A stretch of DNA of 64,000 bases from Isoetes taiwanensis (taxonomy: Eukaryota > Streptophyta > Lycopodiopsida > Isoetales > Isoetaceae): NCBI GenBank assembly GCA_021234155.1, contig JAJEKV010000002.1:21913726-21977725 (forward strand). Reading direction: 5' to 3'. A program made the translations under genes and the position numbers. The notes beneath the pieces were generated by a model. It worked only from the letters and a program-made list of their open reading frames with translations, searched no databases and was not told the DNA's origin. The number at the start of each line of letters is the position of its first letter. The first letter of the stretch is position 1. This document shows, in pieces, positions 20,575-34,047 of this stretch.

Positions 20575-23356
20575 TGTAACGGACCTGGCCACTTGATGGG
20601 GCAGCATGCGTATTTAAATACGCATGTATACATGCATGGCATGCATGCATGCGTGCATGCATGTGTAGAGAGCTTAAAAGCAAGGGTTTTCTTGTGTTTT
20701 TTGAGAAGGAGCCTTGCAAAGCTTTTGTAGGAGGCCAGAGACGAATTGCAGAGTATAGAAGGATTATGTTGGAGACACCAAAGAGACAAGAGCTTGGAGA
20801 TCACATCAAGAACGACATCAAACATCTTCTTACAGGTGGGTTTTGTTGAGTTAATATGAGGTACATGGGCTGATATCATTGGATTTATGCATGAATTGTT
20901 AAGAAGGTTGGCTATATATGTTCGAGAAAGTATGGCATGCAGAAACATCAAGAGGAACGAAAGATGGAATCGAAGCTAATCTAGATGCATGGTAATTATC
21001 CTAAAAGAGCCTAGAGTATGCCGAAATTGATGCAGGAGGAATCTAGTTGAGAAGTTATGGGCTGCAACAACGGTTTTTTTCATGCAACAGACGGAATCGT
21101 CACCGACGGAGCCAGAAGATCTGGAAAAATCCCGATATGACATGGAACAGGCCGATTTGGGCATTAGAACCTCGATGCATTGTGGGCAGCTCCGAAAAGT
21201 TGCAACCCGGTCTGTAACTCGATCTGTTTGTTGGTTGTTTCGTTGTTTTATTTGTCCTTTTCCTTGATGTCTTGTTAACAAATGTCATGTACACCTTAAA
21301 TAAAGTTATAAGAAGTGGATAAATAAATATACAAGGAGTATAAGGGAAACTATGGAAGTACATAGCACAGACTATCCACAATAGTAAGTTCAGTACAGAT
21401 GCAGGAGATATGTCTGATTTGATTATTAGTTATTTAAGTATGCTTTGTTGAATTAAACAAGATAAGGTCCTAAAGTAACATGAGGCATTGAACGAGTGGT
21501 TCCTGGAGATGGGGCCTGGTTTTATGGTAAGTTGGCAAAGGTTATATCCAGTTGCGGTCATGAGGTCCTATGAATTTTTAAGCCAGAAGTGCAAGATTTG
21601 GAGTTTCCACATTAAGATGCATTAATAAATCTTAAGCTATGGAAAGTGGGTTTTTATTTAGAATATTGAAAAACCTTAGCTAACAATGGTTCAAAAAGAA
21701 ATAGATGTTGGAACTTTGGAGATCTGGAGAAGTTGGGCCGGGAGAGCAATATGAGGTATATGGAGTGTCCAGATGAGGCTATGGCATGGAGCACTGTTAG
21801 TCTAAGTGTATACATGTAAGTTTCTAAGTTGTTGCATTGTATTTTATCAAAGGCATCATAGCTAATGGATTATTCCCATGGGAGAATGGTTATGAGGCAA
21901 GTATTGCATTGTGTGGATTGGTAGTATCTTTCCTTATTCAAAAAGCCATTGGGCGTTTGAGCTACATCAATGATAGCCATGCTTGCGACTTCATCGACGT
22001 GATTAGATTGTGATCATCACCGTGTCGAGTAAGTTTAGCTACTCAGGCATGGTATTGGATGAGAATTATATGTAAGAAATATGGTAAGTTATTATGACCA
22101 ACGGATTTATCGAAGCTAATGTGGAGTTGCATTCCTTAATGGGGGTGGGGTGGAAATCGCCTTAACGTGTATTTTGTAAGTATTGTGAAAATGCTAAGTA
22201 TGAGATATACTTCTATGTCATTGTAGGGTTCATTGGGAAAGCTACTTAAACAGTATGGGCAACCTCGACAACGGTATGATCTAGGCACATGTATAGGGAA
22301 TATTCTAATGAACTTCACATGTCTTGGTCTCTTTGCATTGTTCCAATTGTTGTCTTGGTATTTGATCATGTCTATTGGAACCTCCGGTGGGGCTTCTAGG
22401 TTGGGTGGCCTAGGTTGTCTCGACATGCTCATGTTCACCTGTGTTCTATGTTGTATTCTTGTACTCTGTGACACCGGGCGTAGTTCTCTGGCAGAGATTG
22501 CTACGTGGTCAACTCTTGTGAACTCCCATGGTAGGAGGTCCTCCATTGCGGGGACGGGTGAGAGGGTATCGTGATCTGAGGTTCACCCCACCACCCGCCA
22601 TGTGGCTTGGAATGTAAGCCGGCTGGGCAACATGCCGCTAACGAGGGGCCTGTATATATAGGTCGGGTGAGCTTCCCATTGTCCGGAGCTATGTTTATGA
22701 TGATTTGGTATTTTGGCTATGTTCTTTGCTTCTGTTGCTCATGTGTTATATTCCTTTGCATTAGGTTGTCATTGTCTTAGCACTGTGCTCATGTAGGAGT
22801 TTCCGTTTGTGTTTGTGCTTACCCAAGATTTGCAGAGTATTTCCATGCATGCAAATGGCGACGAGGATCCCCACTTAGTCACGAGGACTAACCCCCGGTG
22901 AGTGCATATGTGCGATGGAACGAGCAAGGCGGTGGTCAAGCTAACGGTAGCAAAGAAGCGATTGTGGCTCGTGGTTGAGCGAGAAGATTCTAGGGTTGAA
23001 TTGCTAGAGTTGGATGTTATCTCTATCGAGAATGTTGATTTATTGGATGTTGACCTTACCTGATTATATTGAGTTTATAAACATTTGTTCATTGAATTTG
23101 GAGTAAGTAAGTTCAATTGAAAGGAAGATTTAATTCTTCACCAGTATTATCAACCTAGAATTATAGAAGTTTGACAAGATCCCGAGTTGCCAGGAGGGTC
23201 AACTCGGCAGGCTCGTCACCGCTCGAGTACTCGAACCTTGAATGTGCCTGTGGGGCGTTCCCGAGACACCAGCATAAATGGGTAGAAGCGACTACTCATA
23301 AACGTCTAGACAGTTTTGCCCAGTTGGTTAAGGGCATGTCGGTTAGGAATGTCACA
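20575..23356 (+). repeat. 5' LTR (2782 bp)
   Basis: Begins TGTAACGGACCTGG and ends GGAATGTCACA. Near its start is a self-complementary CATGCATG-rich tract (about 20628-20663). The last 140 bp, after GGCTCGTCAC, are absent from the other LTR. Confidence 0.88.
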
Positions 23357-23695
23357 GTTGGTATCAGAGCAATGTTGGATCTTTGGGAGTTGACATGGCA
23401 AATCAGAGAGTAAGTTGAGATTGTGGAATTATGATACTAATGGTTTTTCTTTTAGAGACATCAGGAGATGGTATCCTCAGAGGGATGAGCAGTATCTGGA
23501 GGCTTGGTGGTTAGCAATAAAGTGATAAGGGAGAATTCTCCATGTAAGCGATGGAAGTAACTTTTGACAATGTTGAGGTACAGTTTTCCTTGTAGTTTGG
23601 TGAATACATGATCATGATAGTTATAAGGGATTTGAGAAGTGCTTGGACCTATGATTGACCCATGAGGACATGTGTTTATTTTTAGAAGGGGAGAC

Positions 23696-26337
23696 TGTAA
23701 CGGACCTGGCCACTTGATGGGGCAGCATGTATTTAAATACGCATGTATACATGCATGGCATGCATGCATGCGTGCATGCATGTGTAGAGAGCTTAAAAGC
23801 AAGGGTTTTCTTGTGTTTTTGAGAAGGAGCCTTGCAAAGCTTTTGTAGGAGGCCAGAGACGAATTGCAGAGCATAGAAGGATTCTGTTGGAGACACCAAA
23901 GAGACAAGAGCTTGGAGATCACATCAAGAACGACATCAAACATCTTCTTACAGGTGGGGTTTTGTTGAGTTAATCTGAGGTACATGGGCTGATATCATTG
24001 GATTTATGCATGAATTGTTAAGAAGGTTGGCTATGTATATTTGAGAAAGTATGGCATGCAGAAACATCCAAAGGAACGAAAGATGGAATCGAAGCTAATC
24101 TAGATGCATGGTAATTATCCTAAAAGAGCCTGGAGTAGGCGAAATTGATGCAGGAGGAATCTAGTTGAGAAGTTATGGGCTGCAACAACGGTTTTTTTCA
24201 TGCAACAGACGGAATCGTCACCGACGGAGCCAGAAGATCTGGAAACATCCCGATATGACATGGAACAGGCCGATTTGGGCATTAGAACCCCGATGCATTG
24301 TGGGCAGCTCCGAAAAGTTGCAACCCGATCTGTAACTCGATCTGTTTGTTAGTTGTTTCGTTGTTTTATTTGTCCTTTTCCTTGATGTCTTGTTAACAAA
24401 TGTTATGTACACCTTAAATAAAGTTATAAGAAGTGGATAAATAAATATACAAGGAGTATAAGGGAAACTATGGAAGTACAAGGGCAGGGATCTAGCACAG
24501 ACTATCCACAATAGTAAGTTCAAGATGGATCACGGGGAGATAGGTCCGATTTGATTATTAGTTATTTAAGTATGTTTTGTTGAATTAAACAAGATAAGGT
24601 CCTAAAGTAACATGAGGCATTGAACGAAAGTGGTTCCCGGAGATGGGGCCCGGTTTTATGGTAAGTTGGCGAGGCTATATCCGATTCAAGGTCATGAGGT
24701 CCCTGCGGAATTTTTAAGCCAGAAGTGCAAGATTTGGAGTTTCCACATTCAGATGCATTAATAAATCTTAAGCTATGTAAAGTGGGTTTTTAATTAGAAT
24801 ATTGAAAAACCTTAGCTAACAATGGTTCAAAAAGAAACAGATGTTGGAACTTTGGAGATCTGGAGAAGTTGGGCCGGGAGAGCAATATGAGGTATATGGA
24901 GTGTCCAGATGAGGCTATGGCATGGAGCACTGTTAGTCTAAGTGTATACATGTAAGTTTCTAAGTTGTTGCATTGTATTTTATCAAAGGCATCATAGCTA
25001 ATAGATTATCCCCATGGGAGAATGGTTATGAGGCAAGTATTGCATTGTGTGGATTGGTAGTATCTTTCCTTATTCAGCAAAGTACGTAGGCGTCGGAGCT
25101 ACATCAATGATAGCCATGCTTGCGACTTCATCGACGTGATTAGATTATGATCATCACCCGTGTCAGTAAGTTTAGCTACTCCAACATGGTATTGGATGAG
25201 AATTATATGTAAGAAGTATGGTAAGTTATTATGACCAACGGATTTATCAGAAGCTAATGTGGAGTTGCATTCCTTAATGGGGGGGGAATCGCCTTAGCGT
25301 AAGCTGTAAGTATTGTGAAAATGCTAAGTATGATATATACTTCTATGTCATTGTAGGGTTCATTGGGAAAGCTACTTAAACAGGTATGGGCAACCTCGAC
25401 AACGGTATGATCTAGGCACATGTATAGGGAATATTCTAATGAACTTCACATGTCTTGGTCTTTGCATTGTTCCACTGTTGTCTTGGTATTTGATCATGTC
25501 TATTGGAACCTCCGGGGTCGGGCTTCTAGGTTCGGTGGGCTAGGTTGCTCCAACATGCTCATGTTCACCTGTGTTCTATGTTGTATTCTTGTACTCTGTG
25601 ACACCGGGCGTAGTTCTCCTGGCAGGGATTGCTACGTCAGTCAACTCTTGTGAACTCCCATGGTAGGAGGTCCTCCAGTGCCAAACGTGGGCTGAGAGGG
25701 TATGCGCATACGAGGTTCACCCCACCACCCGCTACAGGGCTTGGAATGTAAGCTGGCTGGGCAACATGCTGCTAACGGGGCCTGTGTATAGGCTGGCTGA
25801 GCTTCCCATTGTCCCGGAGCTATGTTTATGATGATTTGGTATTTTGGCTATGTTCTTTGCTTCTGTTGCTCATGTGTTATATTCCTTTGCATTAGGTTGT
25901 CATTGTCTTAGCACTGTGCTCATGTAGGATTTTCCGTCTGTGTTTGTGCTTACCCAAGATTTGCAGAGTATTTCCATGGCAGCCAGGGATCCCCATTTAG
26001 TCACGAGGACTAACCCCAGTGAGTGGATATGTGCAGTGAATGGGCAAGGCGGTGGTCAAGCTAACGGTAGCAGTGCAGTTGTGGCTCGTGGTTGAGCGAG
26101 AAGATTCTAGGGTTGAATTGCTAGAGTTGGATGTTATCTCTATCGAGAATGTTGATTTATTGGATGTTGACCTTACCTGATTATATTGAGTTTATAAACA
26201 TTTGTTCATTGAATTTGGAGTAAGTAAGTTCAATTGAAAGGAAGATTTAATTCTTCACCAGTATTATCAACCTAGAATTATAGAAGTTTGACAAGATCCC
26301 GAGTTGCCAGGAGGGTCAACTCGGCAGGCTCGTCACA
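23696..26337 (+). repeat. 3' LTR (2642 bp)
   Basis: Aligns over its length with 20575 onward. It ends GGCTCGTCACA, apparently after loss of about 140 bp between two GTCAC repeats. The TSD follows directly, so the shortened end behaves as the true terminus. Confidence 0.88.
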
Positions 26338-26342
26338 TTTAC

Positions 26343-27669
26343 TCACACACATTTAACTGATTATATGTTATGCACACGCATAAACATAGACATCCATTTC
26401 TGCTTTTAATATAAGACACACTTATAATTTTGAAACTATATAGTACAAATTCATTCTAACTCCATTCACTTTGCAATTTATTTTATGACACGTTGCCCTA
26501 AGTCATATTTACTATCAAATGTTTGTCTTGACAACTCATATAATGTTACTCTCATTCTTATACATACCCATGAGATTTATAGTTATACTATTGTATACCA
26601 TACACGCACATTCCTTTATCCCTTCTATCATGTAATAGACATATATATTTTACTATATCTCCCATTGTTATATGTATACTTTAATTTTAAGTACACACAC
26701 TTCTTCATCATTTATCAATCATAATCTTTTTATAATCATAATCTAACTCTCGTTATTTCTTCTATAGTTTGTATAACACATACATAATTATATTCTCCAT
26801 TCTCTTATATTTAACACTGCATTCACGCTACATTTTATTATATCAATATTCTTTTTTCACTATATTTTTAAATATCTTTCTCCTTTAAATTATCTTTAAT
26901 GTTTCCACACTCACACTCTATATTTCTACAGAGTTTTGGGTATCTGCCATTCTCCATGCATGGAGGTATGTGCTTTAAGAACACTTCTAGCATTTCTTGT
27001 TTGATCGTATCAGCTCTGGAAAAAGAGGTCTTAATCGAGCTTTGAATTTGGTTCTACAAGACACTCTTTTCTTTTTTCTTAGAGGCCGCTTACCTGGTTC
27101 ACGGTTGTGGTGATTTGAGCATCTCTTGTTGCTGTCTAATTCTATGTTTTTGCCATTCTTTGCATTTGCATTGCATTACATTGACTTCTTAAATGCTATC
27201 CTCTTTGTGGACGGAGCAATTTTGTGGATTATTTGCGAGGGAAGCACAAAAATATCATCGGTTGAATTTTCAAAATTTCATCTCTAGGGACAGGATTATG
27301 TAAAAGGCTTTTGTGATTTATTGCAACTGTTCTTTCAAGGTTTGTAAAGAATGAAAGTGATCCTGATCAATGGCATTTGTGTAAGCATATGCATGTAAGT
27401 AGCAGTCTAATGAGAGCTATCTGCCAATTTCAGGATTTTTGGATGTACATAGATTATTGCAGTCTCAAGATTATCTCCCATGTAAGTTCCTTTTATAGTT
27501 TTCCCACAAATTTCACAAATTTGATGCCTTCAAGAAATCAATATCTTGCTCTACGGCCAAATCTTTCTTTACAAATTTCTATTTGCACTCCCTTTAGAAA
27601 ATAGAACTGCCCAATCCTGCTTAATAACATTCTAGAAGCGGTCTACATGTGATGAAGAACTTGAGTAAT
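26343..27669. other. AT-rich spacer, no gene seen
   Basis: Strongly AT-rich with many short T- and A-runs, especially 26400-26900. No convincing open frame, RNA gene or repeat boundary was found. Confidence 0.5.
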
Positions 27670-29398
27670 TGTTATGCCCAAATATTGTCAGACCATTGTT
27701 GTAAATATTGACATGCATGTTGTTGGAGGCTAACACAATGTCTCGGTGCATGTTGACATTTGAGTTCATTGTGGTCGCATGGCCTAGTCTAAATGTGAAG
27801 TGCACTAGACAATTTAGACTAGGGGATAGGTTACTTCGAATTTCGGATTAGAGCGACGTTAGCTAAGGTAATGTTGCGGAAATTCTAGTGGCCTGATTCA
27901 GAACCAGAGAATGCCCCAGTGAGTGGGAATATTCTCGGGGGTGGCGCCCGGTTCTGTGGATGCCAATTTGCCCCCATATAGTTCACTGCTCCTTTTGTTG
28001 CAAATGCGATACGTATGTGCACCCATAAATCCCTTAGGTAAGGAAATGGAATTTCCTTAATAATGGTTGATATTGGAGGCTGGTATCACACCCTTTAGGC
28101 TGCTGTAACAGCAGCAAATTTGCATTGAACGTGAATGAACCCGACAGCTTCAATCTTGGGCCAATTGATTGGTTCAAGCCTTGTTGGGCCAATGGGTCAC
28201 TGCCATTTGGCTCTGCCATGTGAGCAGATGCCAAGAGTGATCCAAAAGGGCTAAAAAGGAGGGCTGGAAGGAGGCAACCAGCAAGAGAAGAGAGGCGCTT
28301 GAGGCAGAAGTAAGGAGATTGGGCATAAGGAATCGAATTCAAGGATTCAAGGCACGAATATTTGTGTGCACGGAGTTGCAGCACGATTGGACTTAATTCC
28401 GGTAAGCCTTACAGTCATGGGCTGGTAGATTATCAGCTCCGTGTGGATGATCTGCGTTTGGTGCAGGTCTTGATGGTTTACCTTAGAGAATTGAGGTCTC
28501 CTTAAATAAAGCCAGCTTTGTGATGGACACTGCTGGACAGATTATGTTGCCTTGAACCCATGTGATTCCGTGAACTATGCTTCTTCTACTTGAAGCCTTA
28601 TAATACTAGTTTAAGAGAAGTCTTAAACGTTAGTAGTCCATATTTAATACGGAGTTGTAGCCTCTACTTACTCTCTGGTGGGAATGAGCTTATGCTTGTT
28701 CTCTTGAATGCCTCGTGAGTGCTGGTGAGGTAGGCTAATGGTATTGGTATGGGACAATACCATATGCCTGCCGACAGCCTAGTGAAAGCAGAATATCCAT
28801 TGTGAAGCGATGCTCCACTGTTGCAGTATCTTAGTGGTACTGGGGTGAGCACAGCAAGTGCTCCGAGGGAGTTTTATGCAGGGCACGATATTGGATGAGC
28901 GTGGCTTGTCTAGATAAGAACGAGAGGTACTTGTGAGGTAAAGCTTGTCGCTGGTATGGGACAGTGGCATGCGGAACCAACAGTCAAGTAGCCTGCGTCC
29001 TTATAATGCCTGCAGTTTCTCCCTTACATTGGATCCACCAGCGCGGGGGTTCTAGATGACGTACTGCCTAGATATGGTGGGGTGTGTCTGCTTGGCAGAT
29101 ACTATGGTGCGTGTGGTGGATTCCATATGTGTGTTCTTGCAGTTCGTCAGTCATTGCTTCGTATTGACACTACTAGATAACTCTTATGCATGACTAACAC
29201 GTCGAAGCTTGTGCAGGCTGTTTGATAGCTGGCGGAGCGTACGTGTGCATTTAGTTATCTTGTGTTGTCGTCTTGTTATCTGTATACGTAGCTTTCATGT
29301 ATATAGCCTCGTGGGAGGCAGTACTTGTTCTGTGTACTCTGATGGTTTGATGTAAATACAAATCGAAATTTTTGGTACTAAAATTTTGGTTCGTAACA
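27670..29398 (+). repeat. Chromovirus 5' LTR (1729 bp)
   Basis: Matches 34048-35601 closely, with scattered substitutions and indels. The last 165 bp (about 29234-29398) have no partner because the other LTR is truncated. Confidence 0.9.
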
Positions 29399-29443
29399 GT
29401 GGTATCAAAGCCTAAGTTGCAGCTTGGACCTTGAGTAGTTGAG

Positions 29444-32400
29444 ATGGAGCACGGCGAGACTAGTGCAGGCGCACATACTGTAGCGGGACAGGCGACTCCT
29501 ATGGAGGAGGAACCTGATGTACGAGGGCTAGCTGCTCGCATACAGGAAACTTAGAAGAACCTGGAGACCATGCAGACGAAGTGGGGCGAGGACTTGCTGG
29601 GAGTGCAGCAAAGCCTCAAGGCTGTATTAGACACTCAGATTGCCATGAGAACTGTATTGAAGACCCTTGCTGGCACGGATGGCCTAGGGAAGTCTGCGGA
29701 GAAGGGGAAGTCTCCGGCAGTTGTCATGGTGGACCCGGATGTACCTGGTGCTAGTGCTACTGTGGAGCAGTCACTGAAGAGTTCCAGATTGAGCAAGGAG
29801 GACATCCACAGTCTCGAGCACACAAAGATCCCGGATTGGGATGGGAAAGGCACTGCTGAGGAGGCGATGGCTTGGATTGACAAGTTTGAGACCTTTTTTG
29901 AGGCTACCAATAAAAGTGATAAGGCGTGGTTGTTCATTGCGCAGATGCGGCTGAAATCGGATGCCTATAGTTGGTGGAATGGTCTTACCATGAAGAAAGA
30001 GGTGAATACCTGGTCCGATTTCAGGAAATACTTTATTGGGGAATATGCGCCTCAGCATGATGCTCGCGATGCGCTTGAGAAGCTGCGGTACTGTAAGCAG
30101 ATAGGTTCTCTTAGTGCTTATATCAATAAGGTACGGGGTTATATCCACAGGGTTGGAGACTTGTCCGAGGCTCGGCAGGTGGATTTCTTTCTAGGTGGTC
30201 TATCCAATGTTGCTCTCAAGAAGCAGATAATCGGGTTGAAGCCCGAGGATTTTGAGAGGGCAATGATGTTGGCTCGTCAGCTTGGGGAAGAGGATGAGTC
30301 TTTTAAGAAGATGTCCCGGAAGTTCTCAAAGAAAAAAAACAGGTTTTTCAAAAAGAAAAAGTCTGAAAAGTCTGAGCAGCCTAAGTCTAAGTCTGCAGGT
30401 GGAGAGTCTAAGAAGCGTAAGGCGGACTCTAAGTCCGGTGGTCCCAGGAAGGGGATTTTCTGCTATAGGTGTGGGGAGCCTGGGCACATTAGTCGTGAAT
30501 GCTCTCAGCCACAGAACAAGAAAGTTGATAACAAGAAAGCAAATGTGACTGAAAAGGCTGAAGAAGTATTGAAATCTGAGACGGTTTCAGCCATTGCCAT
30601 GGAAGAGATGTGCGTGCTGAATAAGCCCGCAAGCAAAGACATCATGGATATGTTTGTTGGACGTGTAACTAGATTCTTGGGCAGATTCATGGGCCGAAAC
30701 GTAGTTGTGTTATTGGATTGTGGCTCTTCTGACATGTTTATCTCTTCTAAGTTGGTGGAAGAACTGCACCTACCTTGTGTAAAGACTAATAAGTACAAGG
30801 TAGATGGACCTTTTGTGAATAATTCTCAGGTGGAGGATCGTAAAGCTGTTGGGGTGCCCTTGTGTATTCAAGGATACCAGGAAAAGCTTGATTTTGACCT
30901 CTTGGATGTTGGCCGATATGATGTGGTGCTGGGGATAACATGGTTGCAGCGGGTCACTGCAATAGATTGGAACACTCACCAGGTGACGCTGAAGCATGAT
31001 GGACGGGAGATCTATTTGCAGGGGAGTCCTTTAACGGGAGCTTCCAAGATCGTGTCGTCGCTTCAGGTCAAGAAACTGGTACGTAAATCTTCCAACCAAT
31101 GTTTTCTTCTATTTATTGATGAATGTTATCCTGCTTTTGAGTGCTGCCATATGAGTGCTGATAGTGAGGTCATAGAGAATTCAAAAGGCCAAAAAGGATT
31201 GCAGGATTTGTTGTCTGAATTTCAGGATGTGTTCCCTGAGGAACTGCCTGAAGGTCTTCCACCTAGTAGAGAGATTGAACATGAGATTGATTTAGAGCCT
31301 GGATCCAAACCCGTGTTTCGTAGCCCTTATAGATTGTCCATATTGGAACAAGAGGAGGTAAAGAAGCAGGTTCATGAGCTGTTAGCCAAAGGGTTTGTGA
31401 GACCTAGCAAATCCCCTTATGGTGCTCCTGTCATTCTGGTCAGGAAAAAGGATGGATCAATGCGAATGTGCATTGATTATCGTGCCTTGAATAAGATCAC
31501 AATCAAGAATAGGTATCCTTTGCCTAGGATTGACGAGATTATGGATAGATTAACTGGAGCTAAATATTTTTCTAAGTTGGATTTGCGTAGTGGTTATCAC
31601 CAAATAAGGGTGAAGGAGTCGGATGTGCATAAGACTGCCTTCAGGACCACCTTTGGTCATTTTGAATTTTTGATGATGCCTTTTGGACTAACGAATGCGC
31701 CTGCTACTTTTTCCAGAATGATGAATGAGGCTTTTGCAGGATGTCTTGATACGTTCGTTGAAGTATTTTTAGATGATATCCTGGTTTATAGCAAAACCTT
31801 GAATGAGCATTTGAATCATTTGCGTTCTGTGTTAACTCTGCTCAGACAGCATAAGTTGTATGCAAAGGTGTCAAAATGTGAATATTTGAAAGCACAGGTG
31901 GAATATTTGGGCCACATTGTATCTGCGGAAGGTGTAGCTATAGATCCCAAGAAGACAGAGGCAATTCAGTCTTGGTCTATGCCAAAGAATGTATCTGAGT
32001 TGCGTAGTTTCTTGGGATTGGCCAGTTATTATCACAGATTTGTCTGGAAGTTTGCCAAGATTGCAGCTGCTTTGACTATGTTGTTAAAAACTAATGTCCC
32101 TTGGCAATGGACGGTGAAGCAGCAGCAGGCAATGGATATGTTGAAGAGGTTGCTGACCTCGGCGCCTATTCTGTTGATTCCAGACATGAGTAAACCTTAT
32201 GAGGTTTACACGGATGCATGTGGTTATGCCATTGGTGCTGTTCTCATGTAGGATGGTAGGGTGGTGGCGTATGAAAGTCGCCAACTCAATGCTGCTGAGA
32301 AGAACTATTCCACCTATGAGCAGGAGTTACTGGCAATGGTTCATGCGCTCAAAGTCTGGAAACATTATCTCTGCAATAAGTGTGAGTTTGTGGTCTATAC

Positions 32401-34021
32401 CGATCACAAGCCTTTGAAATTCCTGCAAAGCCAGGCCGAAGTAAGTCCAAGGCAAGCTCGATGGTTGGACTTTCTTTCTCAATTCCATTTTCATGTTGAA
32501 CATCTTCCCGGGAAAAAGAATCATGTTGCTGATGCTCTTTCGGGAAAGTAAATGTGTTGGTTCAATGTGAAATTGCTTTGGTGTCACAGATTAAGTAAGC
32601 ATATGACTTGGATGCCTATATTTTGAGTATGCAGCATCTATCCAAGTTACCTGATGCTTGGGATATCCAGAATGGATTATGGTATCATAAGGGACGTATT
32701 TATGTTCCTGCTGTTGACACTTTGAGAAAGCAATTATTGAGCGAATTTCATGATGCACCTTATGCTGGGCATGGAGGTGAGTGGAAAACATATGAATCGC
32801 TCAAGAGAATGTTTTATTGGCCTAGCTTGAAAGAGGATGTGCAGGAATATGTAAAAGTTTGTGAGACTTGTCAGCAGGTTAAAGCGGGTCGAGGCAAGAC
32901 TCCAGGGCTATTGCAACCTCTGCCTGTGCCAGAGGTGGAGTGAAATCTCTATGGATTTCATTGTGAAGTTGCCTCGTACTGTGCATCACTATACTCAGAT
33001 ACTTGTCATTGTGGATAGGTTGATGAAGTATGCACACTTTATACCTCTGACAAAGAACGATGATGGCTTGGCGGTGGCCAAGGCTTATTTGCAGCATGTA
33101 TTTCCTATTTTTGGATTACCCAAAGCTATTGTAAGTGATCGAGATGTGAAATTCACTGGGAATTTCTGGCGTGAATTGTTCTCTGCATTGAAATGCACTC
33201 TTCAGTTCTCTAGTGGAGATCATCCAAAAACAGATGGGCAAACTGAAAGAGTGAATCAAATTCTGGAGGATATGCTGAGATCTTATGTGGCCACTCAACA
33301 ATCCAGATGGGAGGACTATTTGCCAGTTGTGGAGTTTGCTTACAATAATGGGTTCCAACAGAGCATCAAAACTAGTCCGTTTGTGGCTATGTTTGGGAGA
33401 AATCACAGAGGACCTGTATCGCTTGGTTTTGAAGGGCTGAAAACTGATGCTGCTATAAGTATACTTGAAGGCATGGATGTGACACTTGGGTTGTGTCAAT
33501 TACATATGAGATAGGTCCAGGATCGGGCGAGGGCACGTGCCAATTTGTCGAGAGCCCCGGTCAAGCTACATGAAGGTCAAATGGTGTACCTTCGTATGGT
33601 CTTTCCTGCAAATCTGAAAAGAAAAGCAATATTGCCATTGCTTGCAGGAAAGAAACCAAAGCTCTCACCAAGATACAATGGTCCTTATAAGATTTTGAAG
33701 AAATATAGTGATGTTGCCTTCAAGTTGCAACTTCCACCAAATGTAGACATTCATCCAGTTTTCCATGTGAGCCAGTTGCGACCAGCTCTGGGGAAAGCTG
33801 TGAATGTTGTGCCTTCTCAGGAACACATGGTGGAGTTGGATAGAATACCTACCCCTGAAAGAATATTGAATTCTCGGATAGTGCGGATCCGCCAAAGAGA
33901 CTAGATGGAATTTCTGGTGAAATGGAAACATAGACCTGTCTCAGAGGCGACGTGGGAGAGTCGTCGTTTCATGACTCAATATCCGGATGTTATGGCTCAA
34001 TGGTCTGGAGCCGATTCTTGA
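29444..34021 (+). pseudogene. Chromovirus gag-pol with chromodomain, interrupted
   Basis: The frame opens with ATG at 29444, meets TAG at 29552-29554, then runs unbroken to TAG at 32249-32251. Gag ends with a CCHC knuckle [14 protein letters not shown] (30461-30502). The protease site reads [10 protein letters not shown] at about 30710-30739, where family members usually have D-S/T-G. Reverse transcriptase has FLDDIL with its Asp pair at 31772-31777. RNase H continues in frame past the second TAG (YESRQLNAAEKNYSTYEQEL). Frame shifts lie near 32547 and 32940, further stops at about 32595, 33512 and 33902. Integrase keeps the CETCQQ zinc region and the SDRDVKF and DGQTERVNQ blocks. After the last stop the frame reads EFLVKWKHRPVSEATWES, a chromodomain. 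Confidence 0.92.
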
Positions 34022-34047
34022 GGATAAGAATCCCAGGGGAGGAGTAA

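Larger units (their letters stand above)
20575..26337 (+). mobile_element. LTR element with giant LTRs and a 339-bp interior
   Basis: The element is bounded by 5-bp direct repeats tttac (20570-20574 and 26338-26342). The LTRs start TGTAACGGAC and end GTCACA. The interior, 23357-23695, contains a primer-binding site TGGTATCAGAGC at 23359-23370 and a purine tract AGAAGGGGAGAC next to the 3' LTR, but no protein coding. The LTRs (2782 and 2642 bp) are each about eight times longer than the interior. It looks like a non-autonomous or internally deleted Ty3-type element moved by proteins supplied in trans. The superfamily cannot be fixed without coding sequence. Confidence 0.9.

Noticed and set aside
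22233-22574. Plus-strand 113-aa frame in the large LTR
   Set aside because: Not kept in the partner LTR, where indels break it; no domain.
23461-23985. Minus-strand 174-aa frame spanning the short interior and the LTR
   Set aside because: Made of LTR sequence, histidine- and cysteine-rich because of the CATGCA tract; the same frame is broken in the other LTR.
28034-28384. Minus-strand 116-aa frame, repeated at 34411-34761
   Set aside because: Present in both chromovirus LTRs simply because they are copies; no protein family.
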